A stretch of DNA of 5,129 nt from a bacterium SM23_31 (lineage in GTDB: Bacteria > SM23-31), in NCBI GenBank assembly GCA_001304035.1, contig LJUD01000272.1:1-5129 (forward strand). The letters are read 5' to 3'. This document shows, piece by piece, positions 1 to 5,129 of the stretch (positions within the stretch are counted from its first letter, which is position 1; each line of letters begins with the position of its first letter). Under the pieces are notes generated by a model that did no database searches, was not told the origin of the DNA, and worked only from the letters and a program-made list of their open reading frames with translations. The translations under genes and the position numbers were made by a program.

Positions 1-1394
1 AGCCTTCTCATTGCGGCAAGTTTTTCATTCATCCGTTTTTGCTCTTCAAGCTGTACCTGTTCGGTTATATCGTCCACAAGCAGAATACATGTAACTTTAT
101 TTTCATCTTCCTTTAGAAGCGTTGTCCTTAACGAGAGCCATTTTGATTCACGGCTGCCGGGTAATAAATAATATTGCGGTTTTTTTAATGTTTTTAAATC
201 CTTTCTGCAGCTTTCTATTGCCTCGACAAAAATATCCGGGAATACAGAATATGATTTATCATATACATCGGTATAGTCAAGTCTGAGAAGGGTTGACACC
301 TTTCTGTTAATTACTTTAACTATGCCGCTATCGTTAATTGTTATTACTCCGCTTTCAAGATTATCGAGAATTGTATTTGTATACTTGTCCAGGTATGAAA
401 GCTCTTTACGAAGAAGCTTTCTATGCCTGTAACTTAAAACGAAATTTACAAAGACTAATCCGATAACCAGCATTAAACCGCTGAATATGAACATTCTGCG
501 TTCTGCGCGAGTTGTAATAGCATCGTATTCAGCCATCGATATTCCCATTCTCAGCAGACCTATCGGCTCATTATCAATAGTATACGGCGCAACAGCCTCA
601 AACAAAGTTCCCTGATCATATTCAATGATCCGGGATTTTAATGCTTCATCGCGGAAGGCTTGTTGAAGAAATGCATCATCAGAAAAAGACGAGATTGAGT
701 ATCCTTCTAAAAATCCTGCGATGATAGTCTGATCATTTTCCAGAGCAATATATTCGACACTCTCACTTTCTGCATAACTTTTAAGTATTTGTCCGAAACC
801 GAAGATTTTTCTGAAATACTGTATTTTTTCTCCATTTATTATCCCTGCGACAGCGCCGCCATTTTTTCTTTTCACAACCGCCGCCATGAAGTCTTCTTCG
901 TAACGGACCGTATCCGGAATAACGTACAGCGATTTATTGTCACCGTTCTGCTGAACATTCCTCAGTATGTATTGAGGTATTGTTACAGGTGCTTCAACAG
1001 ATAAAAAGGACTTTTTTACAATACGCAAATTATTATCGTAGACTTGAATTTCAGCAAATCCCGATATTGAAAGGATGTCTTTAAGCTCTGCATCGGATAA
1101 CGGTGTATTGCGGTCGACCCGTTCAATCAAATTCAGATTAGCATAAATATTTTTGTTTATTTCATTTTCGAGTTCTGCTGCCGCTGTAAAAGAATATTGA
1201 GCCGTATTGAGAAGCGTCTCGATAAATAATGCTGCACTTTTATCAAGCATGTTTAAGTAATCGTTACTTCTCGAACGGTATTCCAGAAATGCCGATACTA
1301 TTATTATAATAACTCCGGCAGCAGCCACAGGAAGGAGCACCTGGGGCGGCATTATCCTTCCGTACCATCGATCAATAGATATATTTTTGTTCAT
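1..1394 (-). CDS. Membrane sensor histidine kinase with periplasmic sensor and PAS domain, 3' part cut by window edge
   Basis: I read 464 uninterrupted codons from the ATG at 1394 to the window edge. Residues 19-37 form a first membrane segment, residues 38-300 a periplasmic sensor region of about 260 residues, and residues 301-322 a second membrane segment starting MFIFSGLML. The end of the sensor region (PIGLLRMGISM) resembles the last strand of Cache-like sensors. A PAS domain spans about 339-444 (TILDNLESGVITINDSG through LLVDDITE). It is followed by a helix, EQVQLEEQKRMNEKLAAMRR, typical of the stretch leading into a HisKA H-box. The H-box and ATPase domain are therefore expected beyond base 1 and are not seen. 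An in-frame TAA 18 bases upstream and no other start codon between them support this ATG, although its Shine-Dalgarno (GGG, 6-base gap) is weak. In the NtrB/AtoS/ZraS-type group such kinases usually pair with NtrC-type sigma-54 activators, which fits the promoter found upstream. The ligand is unknown. Confidence 0.88.
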   Translation of the reverse strand, partial: MNKNISIDRWYGRIMPPQVLLPVAAAGVIIIIVSAFLEYRSRSNDYLNMLDKSAALFIETLLNTAQYSFTAAAELENEINKNIYANLNLIERVDRNTPLSDAELKDILSISGFAEIQVYDNNLRIVKKSFLSVEAPVTIPQYILRNVQQNGDNKSLYVIPDTVRYEEDFMAAVVKRKNGGAVAGIINGEKIQYFRKIFGFGQILKSYAESESVEYIALENDQTIIAGFLEGYSISSFSDDAFLQQAFRDEALKSRIIEYDQGTLFEAVAPYTIDNEPIGLLRMGISMAEYDAITTRAERRMFIFSGLMLVIGLVFVNFVLSYRHRKLLRKELSYLDKYTNTILDNLESGVITINDSGIVKVINRKVSTLLRLDYTDVYDKSYSVFPDIFVEAIESCRKDLKTLKKPQYYLLPGSRESKWLSLRTTLLKEDENKVTCILLVDDITEQVQLEEQKRMNEKLAAMRR

Positions 1395-1470
1395 TTTAGC
1401 CCGTCGGTTTTATTTTTATTATAGTTGTTTTTCAAGAAATACACGTTTAAGAATGATTATATCTAAAATC

Positions 1471-1486
1471 AGCAAAACCTGTTCCA
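1471..1486 (-). promoter_or_regulatory. Sigma-54 (-24/-12) promoter for the sensor kinase
   Basis: On the minus strand the bases read TGGAACAGGTTTTGCT. This matches the sigma-54 consensus TGGCAC-N5-TTGCA/T at all but one position of the -24 element, with the required 10 bases between the GG and GC doublets. The start of transcription would fall near 1460, giving a leader of about 66 bases before the kinase ATG. No convincing sigma-70 promoter with correct spacing was found there. TATAAT copies on the minus strand just downstream lack a partnered -35 box. Assignment rests on sequence match and placement only. Confidence 0.5.
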
Positions 1487-1559
1487 TTTTCATAATCGTA
1501 TGTATTTGAACCAAAATAACACTTAAATCCCTCCGAAGATTAAATTAAACAACAAAAAT

Positions 1560-1597
1560 GTCGACACAATCGTCGTATTATCGACTATTTCGTCGAC
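1560..1597. promoter_or_regulatory. Helically phased GTCGAC-type repeats, candidate upstream activator site
   Basis: Four five-base elements start exactly 10 bp apart: TCGAC at 1561, CGTCG at 1571, TCGAC at 1581 and CGTCG at 1591. The outer two are part of perfect GTCGAC palindromes (1560-1565 and 1592-1597). All lie on one face of the helix in an otherwise AT-rich spacer. Relative to the predicted sigma-54 start at about 1460 they sit at roughly -100 to -137, the usual place of enhancer sites for NtrC-family activators. I infer an operator for the kinase's partner regulator; the binding protein is not in the window. Confidence 0.4.
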
Positions 1598-1795
1598 TTT
1601 ATCGGAAGCAATCTAATTACAAAAAATTGTAATGCAATGTTCATCTAAGGAGAATCTGACCATTACTATTAAGACAAACTAACTTGAAATTAGTTCCGGA
1701 TATTTATTAAACCGTTTTTTTACATTCCGGGACATAAATCGATTAAATAAAAGCAGATAACAGTAAACACAATCGATTATATATTATTCAATCAC

Positions 1796-1824
1796 AAAAA
1801 AAGGGTCATATGCATGACCCTTTT
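1796..1824 (-). terminator. Intrinsic terminator after the FG-GAP repeat gene
   Basis: A perfect 11-bp stem (AAAAGGGTCAT at 1799-1809 with ATGACCCTTTT at 1814-1824) closes a 4-base loop. Read on the minus strand the stem ends in an uninterrupted run of seven T, 43 bases past the TAA of the FG-GAP gene. The plus-strand reading has a shorter T run of four, so it could act weakly in both directions, but no plus-strand gene ends here. Confidence 0.85.
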
Positions 1825-1866
1825 AACTAAGTATAATTAAAATCGCTACTTTTTTTATCTATAATT

Positions 1867-2838
1867 TTACTTTCCCAAAAATAGCCAGATATATCCCCTT
1901 TTTTCTTGAGCATATCTTTCGCCCACAAGAAGGTCTATTTTACCATCGTTATTCCAATCCGTGATCTCCAGTCTGTGCCTGTAACTTTTTGCGAATTCTT
2001 CAGATTCAAGTTTGATCTCTTTGGCTTCGGATAACTTCGGAGATTTTACCGTACCGATATTCTTATAGAAAAATATATTCCCATTTTCAGTACCGATAAT
2101 CATATCCTTTTTACCGTCCTCATCCCAATCGATAACATACGGCGATGAACGGTCAGGGAAACTGCCGCCGGTATTTGTCAATTCAACGGGATCAACAAAT
2201 TCCGGTTCCGATTTATTTCCTACATTTTTGTAAAACACAATATTACTTAATTGACCGATCAATAAGTTATTAAGTCCGTCTCCATCCCAATCCGCATAAT
2301 GAATTTTTGAATAAGGACCGGCAAGTTCATGACTCCCATTTATGACTATCTTTCCGGCAGCTTTTAACTGTACACCTTCAGCCAGTACAGGTTTTTCTTT
2401 CGTTCCGGTGTTCATAAAAATCCATACCCTTCCGTTTGTGTCGCCGGAAATTAAATCTTTAATACCGTCATTGTTCCAATCCACGATCTGTGGATATGAT
2501 CCAATGCATCAACCAGCGGGAAGGCTGATTTCTTTGCCTCCGGCTTTCATATACACGGAATCCTTGAAAACCGGCTTTGCATCTGTGCCCTGATTCAGAT
2601 ACAACCGGATTTTACCATCTCTAAACTGACCGGTAATGAGGTCTTTCTTCCCATCGTTATTCCAGTCAGCAACAGTAGGTACGCTGTGTCCGGTCGTTAC
2701 ATCAATCGGTTTTCCGTCAGCCATCAGCTTAACTCCGGGTTGAAAAGTTTTTTGAGCTGATGCATCTCCGGAATAACCGACCAATACGGCACATAATACA
2801 AAGAGGCAAAAACATAGAGAAAGATTTCTGAATTTCAT
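1867..2838 (-). CDS. Secreted FG-GAP/VCBS repeat protein with one in-frame TGA at codon 110
   Basis: The reading frame gives 323 codons plus a TAA stop, interrupted once by TGA (2509-2511). The start is the ATG at 2838, placed 5 bases after an AGAGGAG Shine-Dalgarno; a GTG nine codons further up has no such support. Residues 1-29 are a Sec signal peptide (positive start, hydrophobic core LCFCLFVLCAVLVG, likely cleavage after ASA), so the product is exported. No lipobox is seen. Five calcium-binding type DxDxDG motifs follow at residues 58, 120, 183, 237 and 294, each trailed by (K)DLI/LxG and a strand such as IRLYLNQGT or IFFYKNIGT. These are the blades of an FG-GAP/VCBS beta-propeller. Function beyond a surface or periplasmic propeller is unknown. 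Both sides of the TGA are intact and in the same frame, 109 codons before and 213 after, so the gene is either a selenoprotein, a recent nonsense allele, or affected by a base error. Without read-through only the first 109 residues, holding one blade, would be made. Confidence 0.78.
2479..2495 (-). promoter_or_regulatory. Bacterial-SECIS-like hairpin after the in-frame TGA
   Basis: On the minus strand ATCCAC and GTGGAT form a 6-bp stem around the loop AGATC. The loop begins 19 bases after the TGA. Bacterial SECIS elements as generally described have a short stem, a small apical loop with G among its first two bases, and a TGA-to-loop distance of roughly 16-37 bases; this hairpin meets those loose criteria. 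It lacks a full match to the E. coli fdhF loop (AGGTCT), and a six-bp stem can occur by chance within the recurring VDW coding motif. Confidence 0.3.
2509..2511 (-). other. In-frame TGA in the FG-GAP gene, candidate selenocysteine codon
   Basis: The codon lies between PAG and CIGSYPQIVDW, in the loop joining blades one and two, and is directly followed by a Cys codon (TGC). The frame continues without any shift into the next DWNNDG motif. TGA is used as the true stop of the neighbouring dehydrogenase, whose product ends normally in KVLRID, so a genome-wide TGA-to-Trp code is unlikely. Selenocysteine, nonsense mutation and sequencing error remain open. Confidence 0.45.
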
Positions 2839-2843
2839 AGATA

Positions 2844-2850
2844 CTCCTCT
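2844..2850 (-). promoter_or_regulatory. Strong ribosome binding site fixing the FG-GAP start
   Basis: AGAGGAG on the minus strand sits 5 bases before the ATG at 2838. It decides the start in favour of MKFRNLSL, which also places the signal peptide at the true N-terminus, over the GTG at 2865. Confidence 0.8.
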
Positions 2851-2910
2851 TCTTGTTTTTGACACTTTAGTTAATTGTCCGATAAAAAATGTGCTGAAAA
2901 TATAATTTGC

Positions 2911-2957
2911 AACCGGTATCCCAGAAAATAAAGAAATCGGTTATCGGGAATCCGGTT
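2911..2957. repeat. Imperfect inverted repeat upstream of the FG-GAP gene
   Basis: AACCGGTATCCC (2911-2922) and GGGAATCCGGTT (2946-2957) are reverse complements at 10 of 12 positions, separated by 23 bases. A further CGGTT copy lies between them near 2938. The arms are 73-119 bp before the FG-GAP start codon, where a regulator could act. No convincing promoter with both boxes was found around it, so its role is open. Confidence 0.3.
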
Positions 2958-3082
2958 GTACCAACGGAATATAGTATAGTAATTCCTGAAATAGCATGCA
3001 ATATATTTTTATAAATTATGAATAGTAAAAAACGACTTTTTTACATTTTGGAAAGGTTACTTTTTAAGGCACGACTTGCAGC

Positions 3083-3182
3083 CTGTATGCAGATATTTAT
3101 ACAGTGTTTCCTGTACAGAGCAACCTGCAAAACTAAAATAGTGTATAATTAGGGCAATCAGGTGCAGGGACGTGTTATACAG
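3083..3182. repeat. Cluster of CTGTA/TACAG elements in the spacer after the dehydrogenase gene
   Basis: CTGTAT (3083-3088), TTATACAG (3097-3104), the palindrome CTGTACAG (3111-3118) and a second TTATACAG (3175-3182) recur within 100 bases. The first pair could fold as CTGTAT-N10-ATACAG, and ACAG(3101-3104)/CTGT(3111-3114) could pair alternatively. No T run follows either fold, so neither is a standard terminator. This is in the 375-base spacer between the FG-GAP start and the dehydrogenase stop, which otherwise shows no gene on either strand. Confidence 0.3.
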
Positions 3183-3213
3183 CATTCTCCTGCCAATAGT
3201 ATAAGAACTCGTC

Positions 3214-4242
3214 TCAGTCTATTCTTAAAACCTTTGCTCCCCGAATCTTTCTACTTTTGAGTTCGACCAACGCCTCGTTTGCTTCTTCTAATGCGAATTC
3301 CTGGATCTCGGGCTTGATACTCATTTCCGACGCCAGTGCCAGAAACTCGCTCACGTCTCTCCGGCTGACATTGGCTACACTCTTAATCTCCTTTTCCATC
3401 CACAGATGGGTATGATAGTCTAACCGGAGAAGATAGTCCTTGTCCGCCTCTTCTTTGCCAATTGCATTGATGACCAATCTTCCGCCGGGTTCTAAATTTT
3501 TCAAAGCTTCAATCACAGGTTTCCATACCGGCGTGGTATCTATAACGCAGTCCATTTTCTCCGGCGATTCTTCAGCAGTGTCTCCTGCCCAGACCGCGCC
3601 AAGCTCTCTCGAAAACGCTCTCTCCTTCGCACTCCTGGCAAAAACAAAGACTTTTGCATTCGGGTAGCGGTGTCCCGCCATCTTCAGAACTAAGTGACCG
3701 GAAGCACCAAATCCGGTCAATCCTAAATTCTGTCCATCCTTGAGACCGGTCAATCTCAGAGACCGGTAGCCAATCGCACCGGCGCACAACAGAGGAGCCG
3801 CCTCAGAATCACTAAAAACACGGGGAATACGGTAGGCAAAGCCTTCCGGAACCGTCATGTACTGTGCATACCCGCCATTGGCATCTCTGCCCGTTGCCTT
3901 GAAGTCACGGCACAAATTCTCGTTGCCTGTCAGGCAAAACTTGCATGAGCCGCAAGCGGAGTAAATCCAGGCTATGCCGACCCTGTCTCCGATTCCAAAG
4001 GCGCTAACTCTATTGCCGGTTGCTTTGACCCTGCCGACCACCTGATGACCGAGAACAACAGGGAAATGCGGCGGGGGCGTTCTGCCCTCAATTTCATCGA
4101 GCTCGGTATGGCATACCCCACAAGCTGAAACCTTCACCAGAATCTCCTCTCCCGCCGGGACAGGTTCCGGCAGTTCCATAAGTTCCAGCGGAGTCTGATT
4201 CTCTTCAAGGCAGCAAAGCTCATTTAATACCATAGCTTTCAT
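3214..4242 (-). CDS. Zinc-dependent alcohol dehydrogenase (medium-chain family)
   Basis: This intact 342-residue cytoplasmic enzyme should oxidise alcohols or reduce aldehydes with a nicotinamide cofactor. The catalytic zinc ligands are visible as C44 (CGVCHTEL), H66 (LGHQVVG) and C153 (LLCAGAIGYR). The structural zinc ligands are C97, C100, C103 and C111 (ACGSCKFC...NLC). The Rossmann nucleotide loop is GFGASG at 177-182, and the second strand ends FVFARS. The GHQ motif, the short length and LLCAGAIGYRSL resemble the 'zinc-binding alcohol dehydrogenase family' group rather than class III or glutathione-dependent enzymes. The Arg-Ser after strand two could favour NADP(H), but I cannot settle cofactor or substrate. 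The ATG at 4242 follows AAAGG with a 10-base gap, and the protein begins normally with MKAMVLNE. It ends in a TGA stop after KVLRID. It stands alone, with long spacers on both sides, and looks GC-richer than the kinase gene. Confidence 0.93.
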   Translation of the reverse strand: MKAMVLNELCCLEENQTPLELMELPEPVPAGEEILVKVSACGVCHTELDEIEGRTPPPHFPVVLGHQVVGRVKATGNRVSAFGIGDRVGIAWIYSACGSCKFCLTGNENLCRDFKATGRDANGGYAQYMTVPEGFAYRIPRVFSDSEAAPLLCAGAIGYRSLRLTGLKDGQNLGLTGFGASGHLVLKMAGHRYPNAKVFVFARSAKERAFSRELGAVWAGDTAEESPEKMDCVIDTTPVWKPVIEALKNLEPGGRLVINAIGKEEADKDYLLRLDYHTHLWMEKEIKSVANVSRRDVSEFLALASEMSIKPEIQEFALEEANEALVELKSRKIRGAKVLRID

Positions 4243-4297
4243 TTCAGTTCAGCCTTTCGATCATTTCTTTGCTTTGAAGCGCAGCGCCTTAAAATAA

Positions 4298-4329
4298 GCG
4301 ATAATCCGCAATTTATCGCCGGTTATCAC
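4298..4329. promoter_or_regulatory. Inverted repeat GCGATAA-N8-TTATCGC plus third half-site, candidate operator of the dehydrogenase
   Basis: GCGATAA (4298-4304) and TTATCGC (4313-4319) are perfect 7-bp reverse complements with an 8-base gap. A related TTATCAC starts at 4323, exactly 10 bp after the second half-site. The group lies 56-87 bp before the dehydrogenase start. It is just downstream of a TATAAT on the minus strand (4349-4344), so a bound protein could block transcription. It could also form a leader hairpin. Confidence 0.4.
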
Positions 4330-4343
4330 GAAATCTAAAATGA

Positions 4344-4349
4344 ATTATA
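4344..4349 (-). promoter_or_regulatory. Possible -10 box of the dehydrogenase gene
   Basis: A perfect TATAAT on the minus strand would place the transcript start near 4337 and give a leader of about 95 bases. The best upstream partner, TTGCGA, is 20 bases away, longer than the usual 16-18, so the assignment is weak. Confidence 0.25.
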
Positions 4350-4719
4350 TTTCAATGCTTTTTTAAATATCGCAACGTCGAATTCGCAAGTCACCGGTGT
4401 ATTTTAAAAATATAGTCAAAAGGTTATGAAATATTTCATTATTTGCAAGTGTTTTTTATTTGAGGTTTTGACGTTCAATCATACAGTTATCACTTCCCCG
4501 GTTCCGCATTTTTCTACTGATCAGGTGCGCGAAGCTGCCGGGTATGCCGGAATACGCTATAAAAAAGCAGATAATTTTGAATCGTTGTTGTTTTTGTTTG
4601 TTTTTATATAGTTGGATTTGTGTCCACGAATAATCGGTTGTGGATTACCCACCTTACGGGACCACAAAACGCTAACATAAAAAACCGTCCACGTTCTCAG
4701 CGGTTCAATATACAGGTTA
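4350..4719. other. Divergent intergenic region without a recognisable gene
   Basis: This is most of the 556-base gap between the divergent dehydrogenase and iron-sulfur genes. A 61-codon frame at 4426-4611 on the plus strand has only an AGG two bases before its ATG and no recognisable domain, so I do not call it a gene. The palindrome CACCGGTG lies at 4392-4399. AACCG (4683-4687) and CGGTT (4701-4705) could pair around a 13-base loop, with a run of six T following on the minus strand, a weak terminator-like shape. Several GTGG/CCAC segments between 4622 and 4665 could also pair, but no known RNA class was recognised. Confidence 0.5.
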
Positions 4720-4733
4720 TTGATCATGATAAA
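4720..4733 (+). promoter_or_regulatory. FNR/CRP-family box before the iron-sulfur gene
   Basis: TTGAT-CATG-ATAAA matches the FNR-type consensus TTGAT-N4-ATCAA at 9 of 10 defined positions. Its centre is about 72 bp before the ATG at 4799. A class II activator placement at about -41 would put the transcript start near 4764-4768, with GATTAT (4752-4757) as a plausible -10 box. Oxygen- or nitric-oxide-responsive control by an FNR or Dnr-type protein would suit a membrane redox protein. The match is by eye only. Confidence 0.45.
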
Positions 4734-4798
4734 AATAAATTGTACTACCTGGATTATTCGCGTTATGTGAACGCTTAAGGATAAAGAGGTCGGAATAA

Positions 4799-5129
4799 AT
4801 GAAAGATCTTCTGCGAATCAAGCTTATAGACGGCATTGCCGCCTCGCGGTCTTACCCCATCATTATACAGATAGTGACACTTGTAGTCTTTTGCCTGCTG
4901 ATTATCGGGGGTTTAGCGGCGCCCCATGTTTCTGAAGAACTTGCCGGCACGTTTCGCAATACTAACCTTGCCGCCCTGATCGTCTGGTCGCTGTGGTGGC
5001 CCCTGGTAATAATCAGTGCGGTGCTGTTCGGCAGGGTGTGGTGCCAGGTCTGCCCGATGGAACTGGTCAACTCGTTTTTCAGTAAAATCGGGCTCAAGCG
5101 TAAGGTTCCCCGTTTTTTCACCTCGGGAT
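4799..5129 (+). CDS. Membrane 4Fe-4S protein of NapH/NosR-like type, 5' part only
   Basis: The first 110 codons are visible before the right edge cuts the gene. The ATG at 4799 directly follows an in-frame TAA (4796-4798) and lies 9 bases after AGAGG, so the start is secure. Residues 20-42 (IIIQIVTLVVFCLL) and 57-79 (NLAALIVWSLWWPLVIISAVLFG) are two membrane segments. They are followed by GRVWCQVCPMELVNSFF with C82 and C85. This layout, a hydrophobic hairpin then Gly-Arg-x-x-Cys...Cys-Pro, is that of the polyferredoxin-like Fer4_5 region found in NapH, NosR and related electron-transfer proteins. More cysteine clusters would be expected beyond the edge. The Cys pair is spaced C-x2-CP rather than the more usual C-x3-CP. 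The specific partner reductase is not identifiable. Transcription is divergent from the dehydrogenase. Confidence 0.8.
   Translation, partial: MKDLLRIKLIDGIAASRSYPIIIQIVTLVVFCLLIIGGLAAPHVSEELAGTFRNTNLAALIVWSLWWPLVIISAVLFGRVWCQVCPMELVNSFFSKIGLKRKVPRFFTSG

Larger units (their letters stand above)
1395..1795. other. AT-rich intergenic spacer upstream of the kinase
   Basis: No coding sequence with a credible ribosome binding site was seen on either strand. Besides the sigma-54 match and phased GTCG/CGAC sites listed separately, it holds two AATCGATT palindromes (1737-1744 and 1771-1778) and a short AT-rich inverted repeat AACTAA-N7-TTAGTT just after 1677. The spacer separates the end of the FG-GAP gene from the kinase start, both on the minus strand, so the two genes are probably transcribed separately. 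Confidence 0.6.

Noticed and set aside
789..1004. 71-codon open frame on the plus strand
   Set aside because: It lies wholly inside the sensor kinase reading frame on the other strand, has no ribosome binding site and no recognisable domain.
2342..2593. 83-codon open frame on the plus strand
   Set aside because: It is antisense to the FG-GAP gene and arises from its repetitive coding sequence. No start signal supports it.
1867..2865. Two separate adjacent FG-GAP genes
   Set aside because: Both parts are in the same frame, separated only by one TGA. The second part would start at a GTG inside a conserved DWNNDG repeat with no signal peptide.
3083..3104. LexA (SOS) box
   Set aside because: The LexA site is CTGT-N8-ACAG. 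Here the CTGT and ACAG arms are 14 bases apart, six too many.
3144..3149. TATAAT as a plus-strand promoter
   Set aside because: No -35 partner at 16-18 bp and no plus-strand gene downstream; it would only run antisense into the dehydrogenase.
3440..3787. Open frames on both strands overlapping the dehydrogenase (3440-3667 plus, 3572-3787 minus)
   Set aside because: They are shadows of the well-supported dehydrogenase frame, which has all its zinc ligands.
4426..4611. 61-codon open frame in the divergent spacer
   Set aside because: The Shine-Dalgarno-like AGG is too close to the ATG (two bases), the composition is Phe-rich and low in identifiable motifs, and no family is recognised.
4852..5121. 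89-codon open frame on the minus strand
   Set aside because: It is antisense to the iron-sulfur gene, whose start, membrane segments and Cys motif are clear.
1..5129. CRISPR array, tRNA, rRNA or insertion sequence
   Set aside because: No regularly spaced long direct repeats, cloverleaf-like structure, rRNA-like stretch, transposase frame or flanking terminal repeats were seen.

Overview
The window reads as an accessory or moderately ordinary piece of chromosome from a Gram-negative, probably anaerobic or facultatively anaerobic bacterium of moderate GC. The reasons are an Sec-type signal peptide, a sigma-54-like promoter, an FNR-like box, a NapH/NosR-type membrane iron-sulfur protein and a Cache/PAS-type sensor kinase. 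The species cannot be named from this sequence. The alcohol dehydrogenase and the iron-sulfur gene look GC-richer than the kinase and the AT-rich spacers.

From left to right there are four protein genes. (1) Bases 1-1394, minus strand: a membrane sensor histidine kinase with a large periplasmic sensor region and a PAS domain. The left window edge cuts it just before the expected phospho-accepting H-box. Its upstream spacer (1395-1866) carries a good sigma-54 (-24/-12) promoter match and, about 100-137 bp further up, four GTCG/CGAC half-sites at exact 10-bp spacing, placed like an enhancer for an NtrC-type activator. (2) Bases 1867-2838, minus strand: a secreted FG-GAP/VCBS repeat protein with five DxDxDG motifs, followed by a strong hairpin terminator at 1796-1824. 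The gene is open from its Shine-Dalgarno-supported ATG to a final TAA except for one in-frame TGA at codon 110, directly before a Cys codon, with a bacterial-SECIS-like hairpin just downstream. It is either a selenoprotein candidate or a fresh nonsense allele. (3) Bases 3214-4242, minus strand: an intact zinc-dependent alcohol dehydrogenase with all catalytic and structural zinc ligands. Its leader holds an inverted repeat that could be an operator. (4) Bases 4799-5129, plus strand: the first 110 codons of a membrane 4Fe-4S protein, divergent from the dehydrogenase, with a 9/10 FNR-type box 66 bp upstream of its start.

The genes do not form an obvious single operon. Spacers are long (about 470, 375 and 556 bp) and each gene appears to have its own control region, so this is best read as four separate transcription units. 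The most noteworthy points are the in-frame TGA with its hairpin and the paired sigma-54 promoter plus phased upstream sites in front of the kinase.
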